NCBI GenBank assembly: GCA_907163375.1
Contig: CAJQUW010001999.1
Span: forward strand, 32,149-96,148
Source: Prostheceraeus crozeri
Lineage: Eukaryota; Platyhelminthes; Polycladida; Euryleptidae
Direction: 5' to 3'
Length of the DNA: 64,000 nucleotides
Shown: piece by piece, positions 56,401 to 64,000 of the stretch
Position numbering within the stretch: the stretch's first letter is position 1
Layout of the letters: every line of letters starts with the position of its first letter
Made by a program: the position numbers and the translations under genes
The notes under the pieces: model-generated
Databases searched by the model: none
What the model was told of the DNA's origin: nothing
The model's input: only the letters and a program-made list of their open reading frames with translations

Positions 56401-58653
56401 AAAAATATATATATATACTGTATATAAATTTTACCATATAAGCAAAGTTGAAATCATAAAAGTATCCTAGTTGTTGGAAGTAAGTTACTGGATTGCACTA
56501 GCAGTGGCATGTGCTGCACAGTTGAAGTCACGGAGTCAAGTCAAAATAGTCCTCGTCCGAAATGGTTTTTAATGGTTTTGATAAAACTGTCCCTGGAAAA
56601 GTCTCGAGTAAAATGCAAATAACAAAGACGTCCTCAGCAACATCTGAAACCTACACTTCTGTTAAATTTTAAGCGGAAAATCAATAGTCTTTGAGTTTGA
56701 AACTAGATATAAGGAGGCCTACTTCCACTGGGAGTCAGAGCCTATTGGTTTTCCGACTAAAATTTTAACGGAAACATAGTTTTGATGCTGCTGAGACCGT
56801 ATCTGTTATTCAAATTTTTTGGAACTTACCCTGGGATCGGTTTATTGAAGTCGAATTTTAGGACCATTTAGTGAAAATAGCATTTTGAAAAGCAGCCAAA
56901 GTCACACTTTGCCTTCAGCTTGCTATCTCATTTGTCATGTGATTTTGATACTCAGACTCAGTGGGTAAGTCTGCAACAGTCCATGGTAAACGTAAGCTGT
57001 CCAAATCATGATTAAAAATGTATGTCTTGTATGTATTTGTGACTTCTTGAATGGCAATCCACGCTGCTGTACTATCAGCCGCTTGTCAAATCATTTCTCC
57101 TGAGGAAGCGAGTTGAAAGCTTGAGTTATAATCATACCATCCTGCAGACAAGAGTCTTCGGGAAATCATACATGTCTGAATGAATGTTTCATTCATGAAA
57201 ATGTAGTTTGAATGTAGGACGGCATCGGTGTTAAATCGTTGGATGGTCGATACACGTTGTTTCGCAAACTTTTGGTGAGATAAGCTGCTACCTGTAATCA
57301 TGTAAGCATCATCCGAGGGTGAATCTGCCGACGTAATCGTTCTATAGTGTTCGTACAGCACATTATTTGTAATTGATCAATGAAAGCTTGAATTTAGCCA
57401 ACTAGTTTTATTACTTATATCGTGTAATACGCAGCGAATTATTGGCATCAATTGAAATAGTTAGGGGTAGACTTAAACACATAACCAGATAACATGAACA
57501 TCATGATGTCTCTGGAATACCATGTTTATTACGGTTTTAGTTCTTAGCTATTTGAATTAAATGTGTCTACAAGAACTCATGAAATCAATTTGAATGGTGA
57601 GGGAAAACTTGCATTCATCTACTTTTTCCAAAGATAAAGCATTTTCAATATAACTGAAAGAAAATACCTTCATCACTACTGCCTACTTTTATCAGTAGTA
57701 CGACAGGAACATCTCGCCATTCACCTGAAAACCCCCGAGCAAGTATAGGAGGACTTCAAAGTGCTGTATTGAGGTTAATTGGAGCATGTGAAGCCGAAGT
57801 AACTTTCACTTCATCCAAATGTAAATCCGGATTTCGTACGTGTAACGTTATAACGCTTCAGCTGTAACGTTATTACGTTTCCTTTTCTAAGATTACTGCT
57901 AGAGTAATGCACGAATTCAATTCCAACAGCTTCTGTGATGTTGATATGATCGTCAACTTTGATTTCATGGAATAATGGCATCGATCAAACCTTTCAATTC
58001 GCCGACTTTTTCACATAAGTAACCACTACTCGATTTTCATGTCAAATCGTGTAACGTTATTACGTTTGACATTAATTCATTATTGCGTCACAAAGAAAGA
58101 ATAGTGAAGCAACTAAAGCATGCAAACATTAATTACAGGGAATCTGTGAGCCAATCTGTCCGGTAGATCGATACAAACTACAAAAATGTTATTCAAATGT
58201 AGTACATGTGTGTGATGTAACGTTATTACGCATGGAATTGCTCAAATACATAGATTACCGCGGCGTTCTGTTATATGATCAACAATCGTCAAGTTTCAAT
58301 TTTTTTCTTTATTGCAGAGCGGAACTCAAATTTATGCATTGCATACAAAACAAGTGAAGTTCAAATGCGAAAGAAACGAAGAGGTTCTGTCAATACTCAT
58401 GACGGTGGTCAGCCTTTAAAGAAAAGAGCAAGACCGGAGACCACTGCAAGATCATCCATCTCATCCAGTCGAAGTGGACAAAAACTTGGTGGCGATTCTG
58501 ACAGTTCAGATGTCAGCGGCGTTAGCTATTTCAAATCAGAAGACAGTGATGAAGACTTCGACGATATCTCGGTATTGGAGGAAGAAGCAGAATTACGTCA
58601 TGCCACTAAAAATGCACTCCCAAGCGAAAAATCACGAGGAATGAGTGCACAAT
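47350..58653 (+). CDS. CXXC1: CFP1 (CXXC finger protein 1), 5' part: PHD finger exons
   Basis: CFP1 is the chromatin-targeting subunit of SET1/COMPASS. Its PHD finger reads H3K4me3 and a downstream CXXC domain binds unmethylated CpG. Exons 47350-47447, 54601-54701 and 58318-58653 join in phase into 177 residues from the ATG at 47353. The PHD (residues 19-65) has the full C4HC3 set: C20, C22, C34, C37, H42, C45, C61 and C64. It includes W40 of the aromatic cage and the family-typical NRFMIGCDHCEEWFHGDCVG, TEKRAKMIRNYYCERCR. A basic patch (MRKKRRG, LKKRARPE) and an acidic Ser-rich linker (SEDSDEDFDDISVLEEE) follow. The last exon stops just before where the CXXC domain should start. No CXXC exon appears in the remaining 5.3 kb, so the gene continues past the window. 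DIDO/PHF3-type PHD proteins are the alternative, but the post-PHD sequence favours CFP1. Confidence 0.82.
47868..48326. mobile_element. Inverted-repeat MITE with perfect 8-bp duplication
   Basis: Ends GGATCTTTTTCGTTATACCC and its near-exact inverse (one mismatch over about 26 bp), plus an inner inverted block AATATTAAGCCCCCTCCACT. GATTTTCA flanks both sides exactly (47860-47867 and 48327-48334). The GG terminus with an 8-bp duplication suggests a Merlin-type origin, but no transposase is present. It sits in CXXC1 intron 1. Confidence 0.9.
48335..50230. other. Intronic sequence without recognised features
   Basis: CXXC1 intron 1. A 110-codon minus-strand open frame (49436-49104) shows no recognisable domain. 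I do not regard it as a gene. Confidence 0.4.
50231..52590 (-). mobile_element. RTE-type LINE remnant
   Basis: Minus-strand pieces in order. About 51886: LEIGTHNTRTLREESKLQEL (endonuclease start). 51003-50461: EQAGFRQLKEKCKEYNIS, MAFIDFQKAFDSVDFSSV, IKKGVRQGDTISPKLFSACL and INGERLLNLRFASN (the F/YADD motif damaged). About 50450: FEEYNYLGQKFSLNKK. The stretch 51887-52590 is GC-richer and looks like its 5' UTR. Large internal losses and several frame breaks: a dead copy inside CXXC1 intron 1. Confidence 0.78.
52636..54489 (+). mobile_element. hAT transposon, internally deleted
   Basis: Left terminus CAGTGTTCCTACT and inverted right terminus AGTAGGAACACTG, each touching the 5-bp direct repeat CTATT. 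GCCCGAA/GCCCGAAT motifs recur six or more times near the left end and four near the right, as subterminal repeats. Only the C-terminal part of the transposase is retained (52875-53830). The short duplication fits the hAT groups with 5-bp target sites. Inserted in CXXC1 intron 1, about 110 bp before exon 2. Confidence 0.85.
52875..53830 (+). pseudogene. hAT transposase C-terminal domain
   Basis: About 290 open codons. The hAT dimerisation motif is visible: YPLMVRLALAICALPHGNSD, then VERVFSVLHDTLQKKRLNMK. A long charged coiled coil follows (KSEDQRRLEEEMKRKCKQQK ... DDEIEDLHQKKQIIGEKKK). A frameshift near 53745 separates the final QNILKRHAINVDLDAEAADA...TTLDN tail. The catalytic N-terminal two thirds and zinc-finger region are absent, so it cannot act alone. 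It is unlike the hAT at the window start in both motif and termini. Confidence 0.85.
54601..54701 (+). CDS. CXXC1: CXXC1 second exon (rest of PHD)
   Basis: Acceptor gcatttcag, then GCDHCEEWFHGDCVGVTEKR to YYCERCR, donor gtaagt. Supplies the last six zinc ligands. Confidence 0.9.
54702..55555. other. Intronic sequence without recognised features
   Basis: Start of CXXC1 intron 2. AT-rich, nothing recognised. Confidence 0.45.
56125..56405. repeat. Large foldback, arms about 120 bp, loop about 40 bp
   Basis: The left arm (56125-56243) carries AACTTCGTGTTTTGAAACAA, GAACATGTTTCAGAATCTCA, CCATCATCAGCGGTAAAAAG and CACACACAGAAGTCAG. The right arm (56281-56405) carries the inverse of each, with only scattered differences. 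It would form a long RNA hairpin when CXXC1 intron 2 is transcribed. Confidence 0.92.
57086..57361 (-). CDS. Unrecognised ORF within CXXC1 intron 2
   Basis: 91 open codons reading MLYEHYRTITSADSPSDD ... LLSAGWYDYNSSFQLASS, with protein-like text continuing after the stop (TAAWIAIQEVTNTYKTYIF). It looks like a decayed coding region, perhaps of the element with TAACGTTATTACG repeats. No family recognised. Confidence 0.25.
   Translation of the reverse strand: MLYEHYRTITSADSPSDDAYMITGSSLSHQKFAKQRVSTIQRFNTDAVLHSNYIFMNETFIQTCMISRRLLSAGWYDYNSSFQLASSGEMI
58318..58653 (+). CDS. CXXC1: CXXC1 third exon (basic/acidic linker)
   Basis: Acceptor tttattgcag, then KRNSNLCIAYKTSEVQM to KSRGMSAQ, donor gtaagt. 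Low-complexity Ser/Asp/Glu-rich linker with nuclear-localisation-like basic clusters. Confidence 0.82.
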
Positions 58654-59715
58654 GTAAGTATTCAAATACCAGGACAATTTTGATTTGATTTTTGTCTAAT
58701 AATACTAATAGTAAGGCATCCATTCGTGAAATTTTAAATGCAATTTTGAAGAAATCGAAACATTTAAAGTTGCATGTCCATGCGGAACTACTTGATCACA
58801 TGAGTAAAGTGAAATTATTTTTGGCAATATGCAACATTGCTCTTGTTCATTATGGTTAGGAAAATCAAGCATTTGATGGTATATATATATAATTAAGGGT
58901 GGTCCTTAAAAATCGAAAGTCGGAATTTCCTCGCTCCGCGATGATGATCAAAGCCTTTCTCTACGCCTACTTTTGACCAGTGTGCTTGACCTAATCGCAT
59001 ATGCTTGAATCGTGTCAAACGCAGAGAATATCGAATTACATCCCAGCAATACGAAATTGTGCAAATGTGATGGAACAACATCAAGAAATAGACGTGAGAA
59101 CACAAGCCATGAATTTCTACGCAATGATGAAATTAGTTATAGTCATGCCTTACATTCCATATTCACAAAGAGACTAAGGTATTCTGGGAACATCGGAATA
59201 CCATATTGCAGAACCATTAAACGAAAGATATCGTCAACTCCTTTTATATCTGTTATAACTAATCAATTGAGCTGAAAAAGCTAGATTTCTCGTTGTACAT
59301 GTATTAATACTCGTATATTGCGTGAATTATATTATTTGTGAAGTTACTTCAGTCTGATTTGACAACCTTGCACTTGAAGATTATCATTCCTTATATGTCG
59401 AGATAGAAGCTGTTTTGGCTTCTGCGAGATGAAAGGGAGCATAGAAAGAGAGACATTCGTTCACAATGCTTTTCACTATGTCATATTATTACAGCAGCTC
59501 GCTTAACGTCGTGTCCCAGGTTATGTGTGGCTTCTATGAAGATTAATGAAGCATTTCTTACACTTACTCCTTTTCTCCCCAGAGCTGCAGCCAAAACCTG
59601 GAGATTGCACTTGTTTACAGCCCGGCAGTTTCCTTTTACGGGTTGGTTTTTCTTCTCAGTAGTAGTAGTGCCACTCGGAGATAACAGAGGCATCCTATGA
59701 AACCATCGCCTTAAC
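58654..59715. other. CXXC1: Non-coding interval after CXXC1 exon 3
   Basis: Expected to contain, or lead to, the exon for the CXXC domain (CGxCxxC motifs). I looked for such Cys clusters on the plus strand and did not find them. Confidence 0.4.
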
Positions 59716-60105
59716 CAGGGCTGCGGTGTCGTGCTGTTTTTCAACCGACACCGGGCTTGAGCACGACACCGGATTTCGAACTGCTCGACACCGACACCGG
59801 AAAAAATAGAATTATCAAAAACATCTGTAATTTTAGAAATTTAGAATGACTTGTAAAAATTACATGTAACTCAAGATGATAACAGAATCAATAAGTTGAA
59901 AGTAAAACTCCCTCAAGTTGCTCGTCGGAAAATTGATAAATGTTAAAGAAAAATCACGGACAGTACTTCGGCATCCCGCGCCTTCAATGGTCGATGGTAC
60001 AACTGAGTTGTACTCGTGTATGCCTCGGGTCGATGTCGTTCTTATTTTCACGACACCGACACCTGGAAAAAGGCACGACACCACGACAACGACACCGCAG
60101 CCCTG
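59716..60105. mobile_element. hAT MITE, 390 bp, perfect 8-bp duplication
   Basis: Termini CAGGGCTGCGGTGTCG and CGACACCGCAGCCCTG are perfect inverted repeats over 16 bp. GCCTTAAC flanks both sides exactly (59708-59715 and 60106-60113). Subterminal CGACACCG/GACACCGGA motifs recur at both ends. Non-coding. Confidence 0.96.
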
Positions 60106-60113
60106 GCCTTAAC

Positions 60114-60655
60114 TGTGAGCGAACTGGTGCCGATTTTTCGGCCTGTCTTTTCCAGACAATTTCTGTCGCCAAAAATCCAAGAGAAACGACGGACTGCGCT
60201 TACCATGAGACGGAGAAGCCATGATCATGATCATCGAGTTCCGTCTCGTCGTAAGGTTTAAAGTTATTTTGATTAATGTAATAATAAATTAATTTAAAGT
60301 TGCGTCACACAAGTGAATGACCTCTAAGTTTTAAATGAGTTCTTAGAAGAGTTCCTACTAATTACATAAGGTGAATCGTGGCTATTGCGCAAGGTGAATA
60401 ATAGGACCGTAAGGTAAATCGTGACCAAGGAATTGTTCGAAAATCTTGGAAATAGCGACATTTTGCCAGGATTCGTTTGAAGTTCTGACTAAGGAGATTT
60501 CCATCTTCGATGATTTTCGAGTTTCGAACAGTGATATCTACGAAGAACGCACATCATCAGCTTAGATACCAAGAAAACGAAAAGCATTAGTTGTATACCG
60601 ACAAGTATGTGTCGGACTGACTACAGTAAGTAACTTCAGTAGTAGTAAGCAAGTG
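60114..60655. other. Non-coding interval
   Basis: No supported gene or repeat seen. Confidence 0.45.
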
Positions 60656-60659
60656 ACAA

Positions 60660-63420
60660 ACACCAGATAGCGCAAGATGGCGGCCGTTTCCCACCCTACC
60701 CCCTACCCCTACCCCCCCTACCCCCCTCCTCTCTTCCTCCTCCTCCCTGTCCTGGGGTGTTGTGCCGCCCGGGTGGGCTTGGGTGCCGGCCTGGTGGACG
60801 TGGTGTGCCGGCCTGGTGGACGTGGTGTCCATCGTCTTCCTCGTCAAAAATGGTCTCAACAAGTTTTTCCACCCCGGGGGGGGGTAGGGTGGGAGGAAAT
60901 CCAAAGTGTCGAAATTCGATGCGCCAGTGCTACCATCGTCTTCCTCGTCAAAAGTTAGGTCGACAAGTTTTTCCCACCCTACCCCCCCCCCCCGGGAGAG
61001 CTAGCTGCTATCTCGGCTTCTAGTGGACGGATTTTGTTCGTTCGGGTTGCATTCGAAAGAGGATGAAAAACTAACCTATGACATTTTTTGGCGCGAGTCA
61101 ATCCGATCAGCCGTTCAAAAGTTAGAGCGGTTACAAGATTTTAGGAAAGGTTGAAAAAATCCTAAGTGTCAGAGTGACTGTGTACGGTAGAAATGAAAAA
61201 TTTTTTCCAAAGTGTCGAATTTCGATGCGCCAGTGCTGCCATCGTCTTTCTCGTCAAAAGTTAGGTCGACAAGTTTTTTCCCACCCTACCCCTACCCCCC
61301 TACCCCTACCCCTACCCCTACCCCCCCCCCCGGGAGAGCTAGCTGCTATCTCGGCTTCTAGTGGACGGATTTTGTTCGTTCGGGTTGCATTCGAAAGAGG
61401 ATGAAAAACTAACCTATAACATTTTTTGGCGCGAGTCAATCCGATCAGCCGTTCAAAAGTTAGAGCGGTTACAAGATTTTAGGTCGGAGCTCACCTGAAA
61501 AAATCCTAAGTGTCAGAGTGACTGTGTACGGTAAAAATGAAAAATTTTTTTCCAAAGTGTCGAATTTCGATGCGCCAGTGCTACCATCGTCTTTCTCGTC
61601 AAAAGTTAGGTCGACAAGTTTTTCCCACCCTACCCCTACCCCCCCACCCCGACCCCCACCCCCCCGGGAGAGCTAGCTGCTATCTCGGCTTCTAGTGGAC
61701 GGATTTTGTCTTACAGCTACTCGTTTGAAAGAGGAGAAAAAACTGCTCGACGACATTTTTTGGCGCGAGTCAATCCGATCAGCCGTTCAAAAGTTAGAGC
61801 GGTTACAAGATTTTAGGTCGGAGCTCACCTGAAAAAATCCTAAGTGTCAGAGTGACTGTGTACGGTAAAAATGAAAAATTTTTTCCAAAGTGTCGAATTT
61901 CGATGCGCCAGTGCTACCATCGTCTTTCTCGTCAAAAGTTAGGTCGACAAGTTTTTCCCCCCCTACCCCTACCCCCCTACCCCTACCCCCCTACCCCTAC
62001 CCCCCCCGGGAGAGCTAGCTGCTATCTCGGCTTCTAGTGGACGGATTTTGTCTTACAGCTACTCGTTTGAAAGAGGAGAAAAAACTGCTCGACGACATTT
62101 TTTGGCGCGAGTCAATCCGATCAGCCGTTCAAAAGTTAGAGCGGTTACAAGATTTTAGGTCGGAGCTCACCTGAAAAAATCCTAAGTGTCAGAGTGACTG
62201 TGTACGGTAAAAATGAAAAATTTTTCCAAAGTGTCGAATTTCGATGCGCCAGTGCTACCATCGTCTTTCTCGTCAAAAGTTAGGTCGACAATTTTTTCCC
62301 ACCCTACCCCTACCCCCCTACCCCTACCCCCCCCCGGGAGAGCTAGCTGCTATCTCGGCTTCTAGTGGACGGATTTTGTCTTACAGCTACTCGTTTGAAA
62401 GAGGAGAAAAAACTGCTCGACGACATATTTTGGCGCGAGTCAATCCGAACAGCCGTTCAAAAGTTAGAGCGGTTACAAGATTTTAGGTCGGAGCTCACCT
62501 GAAAAAATCCTAAGTGTCAGAGTGACTGTGTACGGTAAAAATGAAAAATTTTTCCAAAGTGTCGAATTTCGATGCGCCAGTGCTACCATCGTCTTTCTCG
62601 TCAAAAGTTAGGTCGACAAGTTTTTCCCCCCCAACCCCAACCCCCCCCCGGAGAGCTAAGCTGCTATCTCGGCTTCTAGTGGACGGATTTAGTCATTACC
62701 GCAGCTCACTTCGTATAGAATAAAGAAAAAAGAGGAGAGGAAAAAATAATAAAAATACAGACAAAAAAAAAACAATTAGACTAAAATTAGTCCAGTACTC
62801 CATGGGACTACAATCGTAAGACCCCGACCAATATTTCTGAAATTTATTTATTTGGAGAGGCATCGAAGGGCCGCGAAACAAATACAAGTCCGAAATAACC
62901 CCGTAAGAATCAGCCGGTCAAAACGTTAGAGCGGTCGGTTAACCATCGCACGGAAATCCCGAGATGGCAACAAAAAGCCACTACCAACGAGATTCCGTTT
63001 AGTGTCGAGCCGACAGGCTCACCTAAAAAATCCAATGCTGTCAGAGTCAGACGAAGTGTTACGTACCGCCTCGAAGGTAACCCCAGCGGCCCCACCCTTA
63101 TATAACATATACATATAGAATGGAAAAAAAATTGAAACCGGAGTCCGCTACACTAAAAACCCCCGCGTCTGATATCCTAGGCCCTCAAACAAAATTAATC
63201 CGACCCCCCATGGCCCCCTCCTGCCGTCACGCTCCCCTGTGCCCCTCGTGGACCGAGCACTCGCCCCCACCCCCGTATGGCCTCCACCCCCCCAAACACT
63301 GGTCTTACTCAGTCAAAAAGATAGGTACGACAAGATTTTTCCCACCCTACCCCTACCCCTACCCCCCCCGGAGAGCAGCTGCAATCACGGCTATCTAGGT
63401 GGACCGGATTAAGTCGTAGG
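60660..63420. repeat. ~330-345-bp satellite array with CCCCTA tracts
   Basis: The landmark GTGTCGAATTTCGATGCGCC (one variant in copy 1) recurs at about 60906, 61212, 61558, 61890, 62231 and 62559, spaced 306-346 bp. Each unit also has GATCAGCCGTTCAAAAGTTA, AGAGCGGTTACAAGATTTTA and GGAGAGCTAGCTGCTATC, plus a length-variable C-rich tract of CCCTA/CCCCTA repeats running into 8-12 C. The first copy carries an extra GTGGACGTGGTGTCC-rich insertion. A badly scrambled copy occupies about 62700-63420. The open frames across the array are artefacts of the repeat. Confidence 0.93.
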
Positions 63421-63950
63421 CGATAGCTCGTTTGAAAGCTAAGAGTGAGACAAATTCACTGAAAGAATCGGCTTGTTCCTATCTGTCTTCGTTTAGATGT
63501 GAGACGCCATTTAAGATTTTGGGACATTGGCGAAAAACGACAGAGTAAGAATTTGGGACGTTTGGTTCTGTAGAGCGGCCAAAACGACGCATACGGATTG
63601 GACACGGATTATCAGATTTAGGAAACAGCGTGAAATACTCTATCTGTAGGTTGAGTTATCAAATCCAAAATGTCAATCGGAGAGTTAGAAAACAAAAAAA
63701 AATAAAGTCAATCGAGAGAAAAAAATACAACCACCTTTTTTCGAAAAAACACAGAGTTTAGAATATATCTTTTTTTGCGATGGCTGTCCAACGTGGTGCT
63801 CCAAAACGAAAGCATCGGATGGAAAACGCAGAGGGAGGCTAGATTTGGATTCAGCGTCAAAATCAGCCGTGTGACACATATGGAGTCAAATTTCCAGCTC
63901 AATTCGAACCTCAGAATCGATGATAGACGTGTTATTTCAGTGTATTGATG
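63421..63950. other. Non-coding interval after the satellite
   Basis: Includes a last partial echo of the satellite (CTCGTTTGAAAGC near 63428) and then unassigned sequence. No gene recognised. Confidence 0.4.
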
Positions 63951-63956
63951 ATGGTA

Positions 63957-63990
63957 TTACGTCATCAGCTGATCGCCACACACTATATAA
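63957..63990 (+). promoter_or_regulatory. Promoter-like cluster: CRE, E-box, TATA box
   Basis: TTACGTCA (63957-63964, CRE/ATF-type), CAGCTG (63966-63971, E-box) and TATATAA (63984-63990) follow one another within 34 bp. This is the spacing of a compact core promoter facing rightward. A start site would fall just outside the window. Confidence 0.35.
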
Positions 63991-64000
63991 GCTGGGACCG

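Larger units (their letters stand above)
55560..58240. mobile_element. Possible element with TAACGTTATTACG subterminal repeats
   Basis: The motif TGTAACGTTATTACG occurs three times on the right (about 57860, 58050 and 58215). Its inverse CGTAATAACGTTACA and variants occur at the left (55580-55616). The inverted arrangement suggests an element of about 2.7 kb filling most of CXXC1 intron 2, but exact ends and target duplication were not found. Confidence 0.4.

Noticed and set aside
60587-62723. Proline-rich open frames across the satellite (both strands)
   Set aside because: Pro/Tyr runs are translations of CCCCTA tracts, and the frames shift between units with tract length.
1-64000. LTR retrotransposons, endogenous viruses, Polintons, CRISPR arrays, rRNA genes and bona fide tRNA genes
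   Set aside because: Looked for their protein motifs, repeats or cloverleaf boxes. None seen beyond tRNA-derived SINE heads.

Overview
This is eukaryotic nuclear DNA from an animal, most likely an invertebrate. The protein-coding signal is sparse and split by introns. The recognisable host genes are metazoan types: the mitochondrial phosphate carrier SLC25A3 and the CpG/H3K4me3-reader CFP1 (CXXC1). The rest is AT-rich sequence dominated by animal DNA transposons, LINEs and tRNA-derived SINEs. There are no bacterial operons, ribosome-binding sites or CRISPR arrays. The lineage cannot be fixed from the sequence alone. One genome signature is a strongly over-used 10-bp palindrome, GTAGGCCTAC, with six perfect copies seen.

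Layout. 1-1417: end of a hAT transposon (minus strand). 1676-4021: an unrecognised four-exon gene (minus), defined by phase-compatible splice sites. 5566-9594: a Tnp2/CACTA-like transposase gene (minus) with a separate 5' exon and a 66-bp minisatellite in its intron. 9815-10480: 216-bp tandem repeats. 11392-12704: a long-inverted-repeat element. 13167-20877: SLC25A3 (minus, three coding exons, 313 residues). Its introns carry a mariner scrap and a nested composite (hAT-like element containing a complete mariner and a SINE). 22380-23850: LINE fragment (plus). 25172-25468: unknown coiled-coil ORF. 25903-26425: pogo fossil. 28812-33180: decayed LINE (minus). 36745-38270: 5'-truncated LINE with an open RT frame and an embedded zinc finger (minus). 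39990-41890: another LINE fossil, split by an insertion. 42948-48326: a dense row of hAT, mariner, pogo-type and other inverted-repeat insertions. 47350-58653: the 5' part of CXXC1 (plus, three exons), whose introns hold an RTE-like LINE, a hAT with its C-terminal transposase domain, and a large foldback. 59716-60105: a clean hAT MITE with a perfect 8-bp target duplication. 60660-63420: a satellite of about 330-345 bp per unit, each unit containing a CCCCTA-rich tract. 63957-63990: a promoter-like CRE, E-box and TATA cluster.

How it fits together. The host genes are unrelated housekeeping functions (mitochondrial phosphate import; chromatin targeting of SET1/COMPASS) embedded in a transposon graveyard. 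Their large introns are mostly insertions. At least six hAT-type elements each carry their own short motif repeated near the ends, and two of them were later hit by mariners. In the three multi-exon host genes the first recognisable ATG lies 0-21 nt after a good 3' splice acceptor. That suggests either routine 5'-UTR introns or spliced-leader trans-splicing. I saw no retroviral, LTR or Polinton copies.
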